Origin: Sphingomonas sp. CL5.1
GTDB lineage: Bacteria; Pseudomonadota; Alphaproteobacteria; Sphingomonadales; Sphingomonadaceae
Assembly (NCBI RefSeq): GCF_013344685.1
Contig: NZ_CP050137.1
Location: 3,217,001-3,281,000, forward strand
Direction: 5' to 3'
DNA: 64,000 nt
A model generated the notes under the pieces. That model saw only the letters and a program-made list of their open reading frames with translations. It was not told the DNA's origin and made no database searches. Position numbers and translations under genes: made by a program. Below are positions 54,342 to 64,000 of the stretch, piece by piece. Each line of letters starts with the position of its first letter. Within the stretch, counting starts at the first letter, position 1.

Positions 54342-55667
54342 TTATTTCGCGCTCACCCGCCAGACGCGGTTGCCCACATCGTCCGCCACCAGCAGCGCGC
54401 CGGTCCTGTCGATGATGACCCCGACCGGGCGGCCCTGCGCCTCGCCATCCTTGTTCAGGAATCCGGTCAGCACGTCGATCGGTTTCGCGTCCTTGACGGG
54501 CCAGCCGGTATCGCCGAACGGCACGAACACCACCTTGTAGCCGGACAGCGGCTTGCGGTTCCACGAGCCATGCTCGCCGATGAACGCGCCGTTGGCGAAT
54601 TCCGGCCCGAGCCTGGCGTCCTCGGCGAAGGTCAGCCCCAGCGCCGCGACGTGCGGGCCGAGCGCATAGTCCGGCCGCTTGGAATATTGCTGGAGCGGGG
54701 CATTGCCCGGCTCGACCCGCCGGTCAGGATAGCCGCCCCAATAATACCACGGCCAGCCGAAATGGTCGCCCATCTCCACCGCCGTCAGATAATCCGGCGC
54801 AAGATCGGAGCCGATCATGTCGCGCTCGTTGACGACGGTCCAAAGCTCGTGGCTGTGCGGCTCCAGCGCCATGCCGTTGGGGTTACGCAGCCCAGCCGCG
54901 TAGATGCGGTACGTCTTCTCCTTCGGCCATACCTGGAGGATGTTGGCGCGATAGCGCTCCGCCGCCAGCCCGTTGTCGGCGATGTTCGTGGACGAACCGA
55001 CCGAGACGTACAGGGTCTTGCCGTCCTCCGCCGGGATGACGTTGCGCGCCCAGTGATTGCCGCCACCGCGCAGCTTGATCACCAGTTCCGGCCTGGCGGT
55101 CACCTTGGTCATGCCCTCGGTATAGGGCACGCGGACCAGCGCATCGGTGTTCGCGATGTAGAGCTGGCCGTCGAACAGCGCCATGCCGGACGGCGAGTTC
55201 AGCCCGGTCATGAACACCGTCTTTACCTCCGGCACGCCGTCGCCGTTCGCGTCGCGCAGCAGGGTGATGCGGTTGGCGGAAGGGACGCCCGCGCCGGCAC
55301 GACCCATCAGGAAGCCCATCACCTTGTTGGCGATGCCGCCGGCCTCGCGCGGCGGCGAATTGCTCTCCGCGACGAGCACGTCGCCGTTGGGCAGGCGATA
55401 GAGCCAGCGCGGATGCTCCAGCCCGGTGGCATAGGCGGCGACGGTCAGCCCCGCCGCCGCGACCGGCTTCGCGTCGCCCTGCCAGCCTACCGCCTTCGCC
55501 ACGTTCATCGTGGGAATCCACTGGGCGCGAGGATCGGTGATCTCGGGGCGCTGGCCCTCGACCCTGGCGATGTCGAGCCGGGCGGTGTCCGGCCAGGCGA
55601 TCCACGCGATGATGGCGATCGCCGCCAGCACGACGAGGCCCGATACGATGAGGATATGTCTGCGCAT
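54342..55667 (-). CDS. PQQ-type soluble sugar dehydrogenase (L-sorbosone dehydrogenase-like)
   Basis: A 441-aa six-bladed propeller protein. An N-terminal membrane or signal helix (ILIVSGLVVLAAIAIIAWIAW) precedes VAAYATGLEHPRWLYRLPNGDVLVAESN, ANTDALVRVPYTEG, IYAAGLRNPNGMALEP and FIGEHGSWNRKPLSGYKVV, all typical of the GdhB/sorbosone dehydrogenase group. It would oxidise an aldose in the periplasm using PQQ. PQQ synthesis genes are not in the window. Confidence 0.85.
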   Translation of the reverse strand: MRRHILIVSGLVVLAAIAIIAWIAWPDTARLDIARVEGQRPEITDPRAQWIPTMNVAKAVGWQGDAKPVAAAGLTVAAYATGLEHPRWLYRLPNGDVLVAESNSPPREAGGIANKVMGFLMGRAGAGVPSANRITLLRDANGDGVPEVKTVFMTGLNSPSGMALFDGQLYIANTDALVRVPYTEGMTKVTARPELVIKLRGGGNHWARNVIPAEDGKTLYVSVGSSTNIADNGLAAERYRANILQVWPKEKTYRIYAAGLRNPNGMALEPHSHELWTVVNERDMIGSDLAPDYLTAVEMGDHFGWPWYYWGGYPDRRVEPGNAPLQQYSKRPDYALGPHVAALGLTFAEDARLGPEFANGAFIGEHGSWNRKPLSGYKVVFVPFGDTGWPVKDAKPIDVLTGFLNKDGEAQGRPVGVIIDRTGALLVADDVGNRVWRVSAK

Positions 55668-55726
55668 CGCGCGACGATAGGCGCGCGATCACAGCGACGG
55701 AAGGGGGCAGGTGTGCGGGGCCGCGA

Positions 55727-56639
<913 letters not shown>

Positions 56640-56659
<20 letters not shown>

Positions 56660-57149
56660 ATGGGTCTGCGACGCCGAGGTCGCCAAGGGCGTCGCGTTCG
56701 ATCGCTTCCATCGCATCGCCCTCGTCGTCGGTCAGATGGTCGTAACCTAGCAGATGCAGCGTCCCGTGCACGATCAAATGCGTGAGATGCGCGTCGAACG
56801 TGACGTCGCGCTCCGCCGCCTCGCGCGCGCACACGCCGTATGCCAGCACGATATCGCCGAGCAGCAATTCGCCGTCGTCGGTGTTCTGATCGACCGTTTC
56901 GATCAGGTCGGGTTGCACCATCGGGAAGGACAGGACGTTGGTGGGCTTGTCCTTGCCGCGATACTGGCGGTTGAGCCGATGCACCTCCTCATCCGAGGTG
57001 AGGCGCACGCTCACCTCGACCAGCGCGGGCACGGTGGCCAGTTCACCATTGGGCGTCCGCGCAACCGCCGCGCGCACCGCCACGTCGGCCAGCGCCGTCC
57101 AGTCCCGGTCGGGCCAGGGCTGCTCGCGGCTCAGTTCGATCTGGATCAT
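56640..57149 (-). CDS. ybeY: Endoribonuclease YbeY
   Basis: A 169-aa zinc RNase for 16S rRNA 3' processing and ribosome quality control. The zinc motif HLIVHGTLHLLGYDH (H-x3-H-x5-H) and NVLSFPM are diagnostic. It sits in the phoH-(NTF2-like)-ybeY-corC chain; the upstream gene overlaps it by 4 bp (57146-57149). Confidence 0.95.
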
Positions 57150-57601
57150 ATCCGGTCCCTATGCGCGATTTCGGTTCCCGCGTCCCGGAGATGCGGTATG
57201 CCGGTTCGCGGATCGACCAGCGTCACGTTATGCGCCGTCTGGATGCGCCATTCTCCCTCGCGGCGCGTCACCACCGCGACGAGTAATGTATCGACCTGAT
57301 GCGGGCCGGCTGGATGCGCGGGGCCGGCGGAGAGTCGCGACCAGAAATGCAGGATCGCCGCATCGTCGGATAGCGGATCGACGTCCGGCGCATCGTTGGC
57401 CAGTGTCGAATCGCTGTAGATGGTCGCGTGGATCGACGCATGGCCCGCAACGATATCCTCCACCCCGCGCCAATACGTGCCGAAGCGGTTCACGAAGGTC
57501 GCGTCGGTGTGGAACAGCGCCCCGAAAGCCCGCATGTCGTGCGCGTTCCATGCGTCCTCGAAGCGCTGGACGACCGTGGCCGCTGATCCCGTGTCGCTCA
57601 A
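57146..57601 (-). CDS. SgcJ/EcaC-type NTF2-like protein
   Basis: A 151-aa NTF2-fold protein: VVQRFEDAWNAHDMRAFGALFHTDATFVNRFGTYWRGVEDI and a late REGEWRIQTAHNVTLVDPRT block. No catalytic set is obvious; such proteins bind small hydrophobic ligands. It is inserted between phoH and ybeY, which usually adjoin, and overlaps both by 4 bp, so it is translationally coupled to this RNA-processing operon. Confidence 0.82.
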   Translation of the reverse strand: MSDTGSAATVVQRFEDAWNAHDMRAFGALFHTDATFVNRFGTYWRGVEDIVAGHASIHATIYSDSTLANDAPDVDPLSDDAAILHFWSRLSAGPAHPAGPHQVDTLLVAVVTRREGEWRIQTAHNVTLVDPRTGIPHLRDAGTEIAHRDRI

Positions 57602-58593
57602 GCCTCGCCCTCATAGGCTTCGACGATCCGCCCGACGATCGGATGGCGCACCACGTCCGCGGCGGTGAAGCGGCACATCGAAATGCCCTCGATCCCCTCC
57701 AGCCGGAAGGTCGCGTCGGCCAGCCCCGACGCGCCGATGCCGGCGGGGAGGTCGGTCTGGTTCGGATCGCCGCAGATCACCATGCGGCTGTTCTGGCCGA
57801 AGCGGGTGAGGAACATCTTCATCTGCGCCGGCGTGGTGTTCTGCGCCTCGTCGAGGATCACGAAGGCGTCGGCGAGTGTGCGCCCGCGCATGAACGCGAT
57901 CGGCGCGATCTCGATCTCGCCCGAGGCGATGCGGCGCTCCACCTGCTCGGCGGGCAGGCAATCGTAGAGCGCGTCGTAGAGCGGGCGGAGATAGGGATCG
58001 ACCTTCTCCTTCATGTCGCCGGGCAGGAAGCCCAGCCGCTCGCCAGCCTCCACCGCCGGACGCGACAGGATCAGCCGCTGCACCGATCCGGTGATGAGCT
58101 GCGCCACCGCCTGTGCCACGGCGATATAGGTCTTGCCCGTGCCAGCCGGGCCGAGCGCGAAGATCATGTCGTGGGTGGTCAGCTCGCGCATGTAATGCGC
58201 CTGCGCCGGGGTGCGCGGGACGATCGTCTTCTTGCGCGTGCGAATCATCACCGAAGGGGCGGGCGCGCGCTCGGCCGAGACGATGCCGTCGAGCGTCGGC
58301 TCCGCCGCCATCGCGATCGCGGCGTCCACCAGCCCGGCGTCCACCTCCTCGCCGCGCTGGATGCGGGCGTAGAGGTCGTTGAGCACGTCGCGCGCCATCG
58401 CCACCTGCTCGGCGGTGCCTTCCAGCCCGATGCGATTGCCGCGCGCGGTGATGTAAACGCCGAGCCTGTTTTCCAGCGCCACGAGGTTCTGGTCGTATTG
58501 ACCGAACAGCCGGGAAAGCAACTGGGGCTTGTCGAACAGCACGTCCACCCGGCTGCGTTCGCCGGAATGGGCGGGGACGGGCTTGCGGCTCAT
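57598..58593 (-). CDS. phoH: PhoH-family ATPase
   Basis: A 331-aa PhoH/YbeZ protein. Walker A is [12 protein letters not shown] and Walker B is [47 protein letters not shown] is a family block, and an N-terminal KH-like region (about 40-90) precedes it. It works with YbeY in rRNA metabolism. The ATG at 58593 ([11 protein letters not shown]) was chosen. The phoH stop overlaps the NTF2-like start. Confidence 0.94.
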   Translation of the reverse strand: MSRKPVPAHSGERSRVDVLFDKPQLLSRLFGQYDQNLVALENRLGVYITARGNRIGLEGTAEQVAMARDVLNDLYARIQRGEEVDAGLVDAAIAMAAEPTLDGIVSAERAPAPSVMIRTRKKTIVPRTPAQAHYMRELTTHDMIFALGPAGTGKTYIAVAQAVAQLITGSVQRLILSRPAVEAGERLGFLPGDMKEKVDPYLRPLYDALYDCLPAEQVERRIASGEIEIAPIAFMRGRTLADAFVILDEAQNTTPAQMKMFLTRFGQNSRMVICGDPNQTDLPAGIGASGLADATFRLEGIEGISMCRFTAADVVRHPIVGRIVEAYEGEA

Positions 58594-58700
58594 GCGCCTC
58601 CTTCGATTCTCGCCATCATGGCTCGCCCACAAAGTGCGGCGCGCGCCGGCTTGCCGCAAGCGCTAATGGCGAAGGATTTCATTACTGTGTCTCCGCTGCA

Positions 58701-60029
58701 TCACGCGGCGGCGACCGAGACCGGCGGAGACGGGATTTCCCGCGCGGTGAGCGAATTGGGGCCGGCGCTGAGCAACTCGACCTCGACGATCGAGCCGATC
58801 GGCGCGTCGGTTTGGAGATGCACCGATTGCAGCCACGGCGATTTGCCGAGCATCTGGCCCGGCAATTTGCCGCGCCGCTCGATCAGCACGGCGCAGCGCC
58901 GCCCGACCGATGCCTTGTTGAAGGCGAGCTGATCCCGGTTGAGCGCTTCCTGAAGCCGCTGGAGCCGCTCGTCCATCACCTCCGGCGCGATTTGGCCGTC
59001 CATCGTCGCGGCGGGCGTGCCGGGGCGGGGGCTGTATTTGAAGCTGAACGCCTGCGCATGTCGCACCTCGTCGATCAGGCTCAGCGTCTCCGCAAATTCC
59101 GCCTCCGTCTCGCCGGGGAAGCCGACGATGAAATCGCCCGACAGCGCGATATCGGGCCGCGCGGCGCGGACGCGATCGAGCACGCGCAGATAGCTGTCGC
59201 GCGTGTGGCTGCGGTTCATCGCCCTGAGCACACGGTCGCTGCCGGCCTGCACTGGCAGGTGAAGGAACGGCATCAGCTTCTCGACATCGCGATGCGCGTC
59301 GATCAGCTCCTGCGTCATGTCGTTGGGGTGGCTGGTGGTGTAGCGGATGCGCGCCAGCCCGGCGATCCGGTCGAGCGCGCGGATCAGGTCGTGCAGCCCG
59401 CGCCCGTCGTCGTCGCTCCACGCGTTGACGTTCTGCCCCAGCAAGGTCATCTCGCGCGCGCCGGCATCGACCAGCGCCTTCGCCTCGTCGACGATCTCGC
59501 CGAACGGCCGGCTCGTCTCCGCGCCGCGCGTATAGGGGACGACGCAATAGGTGCAGAATTTGTCGCAGCCTTCCTGCACCGTCAGGAAGGCGGTCGGCCC
59601 CACCTTGCGCCGCGCTGGCAGCGCGTCGAACTTGGAGAGCACCGGCATGTCTGTATCGAGCGCCGCCTCGCCCTTCGCCGCGTCCGCCACCAGCTTCGGC
59701 AGGTTGTGATAGGCCTGCGGACCCACCACCACATCCACCTTCGCGCGGCGCACGATCTCCTCACCCTCGGCCTGCGCGACGCAGCCGGCGACGGCGATCA
59801 TCTTGGCGGGGTCGTCCTTCCGCAGCCGGCCGATGTCGGAATAGACCTTTTCGGTCGCCTTCTCGCGGATATGGCAGGTGTTGAGCACCACCAGATCGGC
59901 GCTGGCGGCATCGACGGTCGCGGTCAGCCCTTCGGCGGCCATCAGCTCGGCCATGCGCTCGCCGTCATAGACGTTCATCTGGCAGCCGAACGACTTGACG
60001 TGGAATGTCCGGGGCGGGGTCTTGCTCAT
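58701..60029 (-). CDS. miaB: tRNA i6A37 methylthiotransferase MiaB
   Basis: A 442-aa radical-SAM methylthiotransferase that forms ms2i6A37. Cluster cysteines are in VKSFGCQMN, LNTCHIRE and VAGCVAQ; the radical-SAM motif is CDKFCTYCVVPYTRG. A C-terminal TRAM domain (about 365-430) contains GRRCAVLIERRGKLPGQMLGKSPWLQSVH. The ATG at 60029 starts just before the first motif. It pairs functionally with mtaB near 15 kb. Confidence 0.96.
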   Translation of the reverse strand: MSKTPPRTFHVKSFGCQMNVYDGERMAELMAAEGLTATVDAASADLVVLNTCHIREKATEKVYSDIGRLRKDDPAKMIAVAGCVAQAEGEEIVRRAKVDVVVGPQAYHNLPKLVADAAKGEAALDTDMPVLSKFDALPARRKVGPTAFLTVQEGCDKFCTYCVVPYTRGAETSRPFGEIVDEAKALVDAGAREMTLLGQNVNAWSDDDGRGLHDLIRALDRIAGLARIRYTTSHPNDMTQELIDAHRDVEKLMPFLHLPVQAGSDRVLRAMNRSHTRDSYLRVLDRVRAARPDIALSGDFIVGFPGETEAEFAETLSLIDEVRHAQAFSFKYSPRPGTPAATMDGQIAPEVMDERLQRLQEALNRDQLAFNKASVGRRCAVLIERRGKLPGQMLGKSPWLQSVHLQTDAPIGSIVEVELLSAGPNSLTAREIPSPPVSVAAA

Positions 60030-60037
60030 CGCGGCGC

Positions 60038-60724
60038 CTATACAGGCGTGGGTGGCGGATCGCCACCCGCCGCCGCGATCCGCGCGCGCGCCTCCGCCGC
60101 AACCGCCTTTCGGCCGGGGAAGTCGCGCGGGTCGAACGGGTCGCAGAAGTGGAGCGTCGCGGTGAAATGGCCCGGCCGGCGCATCACCCGCCGCGCATGA
60201 TCCTGTCCCGGCTCGTCGCCGACCCACGCCAGTTCGCGCGTCGCCGCGCCGTAATCGACCCGCACCGGCTGGACCAGCACGCCGGGCGGCGGCGGATCGA
60301 GCACCGCGAGCAGCGCCGCCTTGAACGGCAGCAGTTCCGCACCGTCACCGGTGGTGCCTTCCGGGAAGATGGTGATCGCCCATGTCTCCGCCAGCGCCTC
60401 GCGGAGCTGGTTGATTTGCCCGGCGATGCCCAGCCGGTCCTCGCGGCGGACGAATATGGTGCGGTTGAGCGTGCAGAGCCAGCCGACCACCGGCAACCCG
60501 CGCACCTCCGCCTTGGCGACGAAGGCGCTGCCGTTGGCGCCGGCGAGAATAGGGATGTCCATCCAGCTCAGATGGTTGGCGAGGAACACCACGTCGCGTT
60601 TGAGCGGCGTGCCGATCACCCGTCGCCGCGCGCCGATGATCCGGCCCATCGAGCCGAGGAACCATTTCGGCCAGGGAGAGGGGAGGCGGAGCAGCCGCCA
60701 CAGCAGATGCAGCGGCACCGCCAC
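60038..60724 (-). CDS. plsC: 1-acyl-sn-glycerol-3-phosphate acyltransferase
   Basis: A 228-aa acyltransferase that makes phosphatidic acid. The NHLSWMDIPIL motif (H-x4-D), KAEVRGLPVVGWL and FPEGTTGDG are the PlsC set. The listed start is GTG 60724, but in-frame sequence without a stop runs back to a CTG at 60775 that overlaps the fur stop (CTGA); it would add a membrane stretch LRLAGIVAALIVAVPLHLL. The true N terminus is therefore unsure. Confidence 0.88.
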   Translation of the reverse strand: MAVPLHLLWRLLRLPSPWPKWFLGSMGRIIGARRRVIGTPLKRDVVFLANHLSWMDIPILAGANGSAFVAKAEVRGLPVVGWLCTLNRTIFVRREDRLGIAGQINQLREALAETWAITIFPEGTTGDGAELLPFKAALLAVLDPPPPGVLVQPVRVDYGAATRELAWVGDEPGQDHARRVMRRPGHFTATLHFCDPFDPRDFPGRKAVAAEARARIAAAGGDPPPTPV

Positions 60725-60771
60725 GATCAGGGCGGCGACGATGCCGGCCAGTCTCAGCCGGGCGCGAACAG

Positions 60772-61194
60772 TCAGTCCTCGCGGCTCAGACTGACGCCGT
60801 AAAGCTCCATGCGGTGATCGACCAGCCGATAGCCCAGTTTTTCCGCGATCTGCTTCTGAAGCTGCTCAAGCTCGGGATCGACGAACTCGATCACCTTGCC
60901 GGTTTCCACGTCGATCAGATGGTCGTGATGTGCCTCGGGAGACGGTTCGTAGCGCGCGCGGCCGTCACCGAAATCGTGACGATCGAGGATTCCCGCCTCC
61001 TCGAACAGCCGCACCGTGCGATAGACCGTGGCGATCGAGATGCCGGGGTCGATCGCGGACGCGCGCGCATAGACCTTCTCGACGTCCGGATGATCCACCG
61101 CCTCGGACAGCACGCGCGCGATGACGCGCCGCTGCTCGGTGATGCGCAGTCCCTTTTCGTGACACAGGGCTTCAAGATCGATCTTCAGGGGCAT
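60772..61194 (-). CDS. fur: Ferric uptake regulator Fur
   Basis: A 140-aa Fur protein. The winged helix (about 1-80) includes ITEQRRVIARVLSE and SIATVYRTVRLFEEAGI; the metal region has HDFGDGRARYEPSPEAHHDHLIDVETGKVIEFVDPELE. The C-terminal CxxC zinc pair of E. coli Fur is absent, as in many alphaproteobacterial Fur/Mur proteins, so a manganese-responsive (Mur-like) role is possible. The ATG at 61194 gives normal length. plsC follows without a gap. Confidence 0.92.
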   Translation of the reverse strand: MPLKIDLEALCHEKGLRITEQRRVIARVLSEAVDHPDVEKVYARASAIDPGISIATVYRTVRLFEEAGILDRHDFGDGRARYEPSPEAHHDHLIDVETGKVIEFVDPELEQLQKQIAEKLGYRLVDHRMELYGVSLSRED

Positions 61195-61264
61195 GGTAGC
61201 AATGTAATACCCAAAGCCTGTTGCGAAAAGCGAAAGCGACTCGCAATTACGGATTAAGCGGAAA

Positions 61265-63154
61265 TTACAGGCCGATCCGCGCCAGCAGCACGTCGAGCAG
61301 CCGCGCATCGGATGGCGCGCCGGCATCCGGGCCGAACCCGCCGCATTCGATGCACGCCGCCTGCACGCCGCCGCCGGTCACCAGTCGCTTCACGTCGCCG
61401 ATCGCACGCGCCACCAGCGCGCGACGCTCCCACGCCACGCGGGCGAAGGCGTCGGCCGGCGCGGCGCTGTCGTCGTCATTGTCACGGTTGAACTGGCGCG
61501 CCAGCTCGGCCGCCCAGCCCGGCTTCTTCTCGAGATAGGTGACCTGCACCGTCGCCGGATCGAGCTTCGCGCGCTTCGCCGCCTCGGCCACCGCGTCCTT
61601 GAGCGTGCCGAAGCGGTCGATCAGCCCGAGTTGCCGCGCGGTGCCGCCGATCCACACGCGGCCCTGCGCGATCTCGTTCACCTTGTCGACCGGCATCCGG
61701 CGCGATTGCGAGACGCGGGCGAGGAACTGTGCATAGCCGTGGTCGATCGCGGACTGGAACACCGCGTCGGTCACCGGATTGGTGCCGCCCATCATGTCGG
61801 GCTGGCCGGAAAGCGGCGTGGTCTTCACGCCATCGGTGGTCACGCCGATCTTCGCCAGCGTGTTCTCGAAGGTGGGGATGATGCCGAAGATGCCGATCGA
61901 TCCAGTGATGGTCGAAGGTTCCGCGAAGATCACGTCGCCCGGCGTCGATACCCAGAAGCCGCCCGACGCAGCGACGCCGCCCATCGAGACGACCACCGGC
62001 AGGCCCTGCTTCTTCGCCTCCAGCAGCGCGAGCCGGATGCGTTCGGACGCGGTGACCGATCCGCCCGGCGAATCGACACGCAGGACGAGCGCCTTCAGCT
62101 TCTTCTTCGCAAGGCCGTCGTAGATGAACTTCGCGATGGTATCGCCGCCGGCGGTGCCGGGGCCAGCCTTGCCGTCGACGATATCGCCGGCGACGGTGAC
62201 GATCCCGACATCGCCGCTCTTGGGCAGTGGATGGGCGTCCAGCCAGGCGTCATAGTCGATCGTCCTGAACCAGCCGGCCGGCTTGCTGCTGTCGCCCCCC
62301 GCGAGTTCGGCGACACGACGGCCGAAGGCCACGCGATCCCCGAGCTTGTCGACGATGCCGTCGGCCAGATTGGCCTGCGCGATATCACCGTGCGCCGTCT
62401 CCACCACCTTGTCCGGTGCGGTGAGCCATTCGGCGATCTTCGCCTTGGGGCGGACGCGGGCGATCGCTTCCTTCCATTGGTCGAACAGGCCATTCTGGAG
62501 GACGGTGGCGGCTTCCTTCGCCTCCGGGCTTTGCCCGGTGCGGGTATAAGGCTCGACGAACGATTTGTACTTGCCGACGCGATAGACGTGCGCGTTGACG
62601 CCCAGCTTGTCGATCAGCCCCTTGTAATAGAGCTGGCTGCCGCCCGGCCCCGCGAAGATCGTGCCGCCCATCGGGTCCATCCACACCTCGCTCGCGGCGG
62701 AGGCGAGGCGGTAGCCGCCGTCGGTATAGCCGGTCGCGAAGGCGAGGACGTGCTTGCCGGCGGTGCGCGCACGGACCAGCGCGTCAGCCACCTCGCCGAG
62801 CGCGGCCGGATAGGCGCCGCCGAAATGATCGAGATCGAGCACGATCGCCTTGACGCGCGCATCGTCCCTCGCGTCGTCGATCGCGCGCACCACGTCGCGC
62901 AGGCGATATTGGCGCATCGCGCCCTGCTTGCCGCTCAGCATCGCGAGAGGCGCGACTTCCTCCGGCTGTTCGACGATCGACCCGTTGAGGTTGAGCAGCA
63001 AGGCCCCGTCCTTCACCGCCGAGGCCGACGGGCGGCTGTTGAGCGCCGCGAACAACAGGCCAAAGAACAGCAGCATCGCGACGAGCACCAGCGCGTCCTT
63101 GATGCCCACCAGCAGTTTCCACGCACCGCGCACGAGGCTCATCGCGATCGTCAC
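61265..63154 (-). CDS. sppA: Signal peptide peptidase SppA (long form)
   Basis: A 629-aa membrane serine protease that degrades cleaved signal peptides. One N-terminal membrane helix (about 20-40, ALVLVAMLLFFGLLFAAL) is followed by two ClpP-like repeats. Lys197 (YKSFVEPY) and Ser397 (AASGGFW) are 200 residues apart, as in the E. coli Lys209/Ser409 dyad. It lies upstream of fur with a 70-bp gap that must hold the fur promoter. Confidence 0.94.
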   Translation of the reverse strand: MTIAMSLVRGAWKLLVGIKDALVLVAMLLFFGLLFAALNSRPSASAVKDGALLLNLNGSIVEQPEEVAPLAMLSGKQGAMRQYRLRDVVRAIDDARDDARVKAIVLDLDHFGGAYPAALGEVADALVRARTAGKHVLAFATGYTDGGYRLASAASEVWMDPMGGTIFAGPGGSQLYYKGLIDKLGVNAHVYRVGKYKSFVEPYTRTGQSPEAKEAATVLQNGLFDQWKEAIARVRPKAKIAEWLTAPDKVVETAHGDIAQANLADGIVDKLGDRVAFGRRVAELAGGDSSKPAGWFRTIDYDAWLDAHPLPKSGDVGIVTVAGDIVDGKAGPGTAGGDTIAKFIYDGLAKKKLKALVLRVDSPGGSVTASERIRLALLEAKKQGLPVVVSMGGVAASGGFWVSTPGDVIFAEPSTITGSIGIFGIIPTFENTLAKIGVTTDGVKTTPLSGQPDMMGGTNPVTDAVFQSAIDHGYAQFLARVSQSRRMPVDKVNEIAQGRVWIGGTARQLGLIDRFGTLKDAVAEAAKRAKLDPATVQVTYLEKKPGWAAELARQFNRDNDDDSAAPADAFARVAWERRALVARAIGDVKRLVTGGGVQAACIECGGFGPDAGAPSDARLLDVLLARIGL

Positions 63155-63175
63155 TCCAGATATTCGCGATCCGCT

Positions 63176-63832
63176 TTAGCGCGAAGTGTATGGCTCGGGC
63201 AATACGCTTGCCTGCGCGCCCTGCGCCTCCCGCGCCCGAAGAAAACCGGGACGCGCCGACAGGCGTTCCCAATAGGCGGCGATCGCCGGCTGCAGGTCGG
63301 CATCCAGCCCCAGACCGCGCGCGAGCAGCAGGGCATAGCCGACCGAGATATCCGCGCCGGTGAACCGCTCCGCCACCAGCCACTCGCGACCGTCGCCAAG
63401 CGCCCGATCCACTGCGCGCAGGCGGGAGCGATACCATTGTGCGTAATCGTCCGCCGCCTGCGGCAACCGGCGCTCCGGCGGCTCCATCCTGCGATAGCGG
63501 AGCACCAGCGTCTGCGGGAAGGTCAGCGTCGCCTCGCCGAAATGCAGCCAGTTGAGCCACGCGCCATAATCCGCCTCGTCCGCCGTGACAGCGATCGGGG
63601 TCGGCCCGTGGCGGACGGCGAGATATTCGATGATCGCGGCGGATTCGGTCATCCGCGTCTCGCCGTCGATCAGCAAGGGAATGGTGCCGAGCGGATTGCG
63701 TTCGAGATAGTCGGGCTGGCGGATGCGCGGCGGGAAGGGGAGAAGGTGAAGGCGATAGGGGAGGCCCATCTCCTCCAGCGTCCACAATGCGCGGAAGGAG
63801 CGTGCGTCGGCGCAATGCCACAATTCGATCAT
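63176..63832 (-). CDS. Glutathione S-transferase family protein
   Basis: A 218-aa GST. The thioredoxin-like domain (1-75) begins IELWHCADARSFRALWTLEEMGLPYRL and has the glutathione-binding GTIPLLIDGETRMTESAAIIEYL; the helical domain follows (about 85-205). The usual catalytic Ser/Tyr position is occupied by residues around SFRALW; substrate unknown. It starts 23 bp after the cut gene at the window end. Confidence 0.88.
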   Translation of the reverse strand: MIELWHCADARSFRALWTLEEMGLPYRLHLLPFPPRIRQPDYLERNPLGTIPLLIDGETRMTESAAIIEYLAVRHGPTPIAVTADEADYGAWLNWLHFGEATLTFPQTLVLRYRRMEPPERRLPQAADDYAQWYRSRLRAVDRALGDGREWLVAERFTGADISVGYALLLARGLGLDADLQPAIAAYWERLSARPGFLRAREAQGAQASVLPEPYTSR

Positions 63833-63855
63833 GCCCGTTCAGTCCTCGCCCGCCC

Positions 63856-64000
63856 TCATCGGCCCGCCGCGTGATCGGGATCGAGCGCGGGAACGGAACG
63901 CGCGGCCTCTCGCGGATCGATGCCGGTGCGCGGGCCGGCGGGCAGCCGCTCGTCGCCGTGCATCGCCCGCGCCGCGCGCTGGATCGCGTCGATCAGCCGG
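63856..64000 (-). CDS. C-terminal end of an unidentified protein (cut by window edge)
   Basis: The last 48 codons of a minus-strand frame that stops at 63856 and continues past the window. The visible part (RLIDAIQRAARAMHGDE start, then PAGPRTGIDPREAARS) shows a helical stretch and a Pro/Arg-rich tail but no family motif. Codon use and spacing to the GST gene suggest a real gene end. No function can be given. Confidence 0.5.
   Translation of the reverse strand, partial: RLIDAIQRAARAMHGDERLPAGPRTGIDPREAARSVPALDPDHAAGR

Noticed and set aside
61631-63874. Plus-strand open frame of about 747 codons
   Set aside because: Antisense shadow of sppA and the GST gene, where the real proteins have clear catalytic motifs.

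Overview
The window is a gene-dense, high-GC stretch of bacterial chromosome. Gene content and order point to an alphaproteobacterium of the Sphingomonadales, most likely Sphingomonas or a close relative. The evidence is ChpT next to a chemotaxis operon, a linked fur-plsC-miaB-phoH-ybeY-corC-lnt-metK-trmB order, an EcfG-type stress promoter, a PHA-granule-type protein, and A-type RNase P RNA. I saw no transposase, integrase, phage structural gene, CRISPR array, rRNA or tRNA.

Layout. 1-0.5 kb: 5' part of rluD (minus strand). 0.5-6.7 kb: JAMM peptidase, chpT, and a cheA-cheW-cheY-cheB-cheR operon with no receptor or flagellar gene in view. 6.7-9.1 kb: an AmpD-like amidase, rnpB, a DnaJ-domain protein, a 2Fe-2S ferredoxin-like protein and sufE. 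9.1-12.8 kb: an enlarged phage-shock region. pspF diverges from a sigma-54 promoter driving a 48-aa membrane peptide, pspA, pspB and pspC, followed by three more PspB-shaped small proteins. 12.9-16.9 kb: sodB, then yciB/ispZ-ftsY-mtaB overlapping head to tail, and a DUF924 gene. 16.8-23.7 kb: a membrane EAL protein, a possible structured RNA, ffh, rpsP, rimM, an intruding serine hydrolase, trmD and rplS. 23.8-34.7 kb: DPP-IV, MgtC, asd, an EmrAB-type efflux operon with its MarR regulator, two GFA proteins, an alpha/beta hydrolase, a Lys/Ala-rich protein and AMP nucleosidase. 34.7-41.6 kb: a GH18/deacetylase/GT2 fusion, a GT39-like membrane protein, a half-length asparaginase and an M20 peptidase. 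41.6-42.0 kb: no conventional gene, but two tiny ORFs with exceptional ribosome-binding sites among hairpins. 42.0-49.8 kb: a lipoprotein, a PRC-barrel stress pair, uvrB, an arylamine N-acetyltransferase, a GNAT protein, DUF2721, an MBL hydrolase and trmB. 49.9-64 kb: a secreted unknown, metK, lnt, a VOC/PHA pair, a PQQ-type sugar dehydrogenase, corC, ybeY, an NTF2-like protein, phoH, miaB, plsC, fur, sppA, a GST and a cut gene.

Together these genes form a housekeeping backbone (protein export, ribosome and tRNA modification, SAM synthesis, lipoprotein maturation, iron regulation, DNA repair) interleaved with envelope-stress, signalling and envelope-polysaccharide functions. The two least conventional areas are the multi-PspB phage-shock operon and the small-ORF element in front of the M20 peptidase gene. 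All calls come from reading the sequence; no database search was run.
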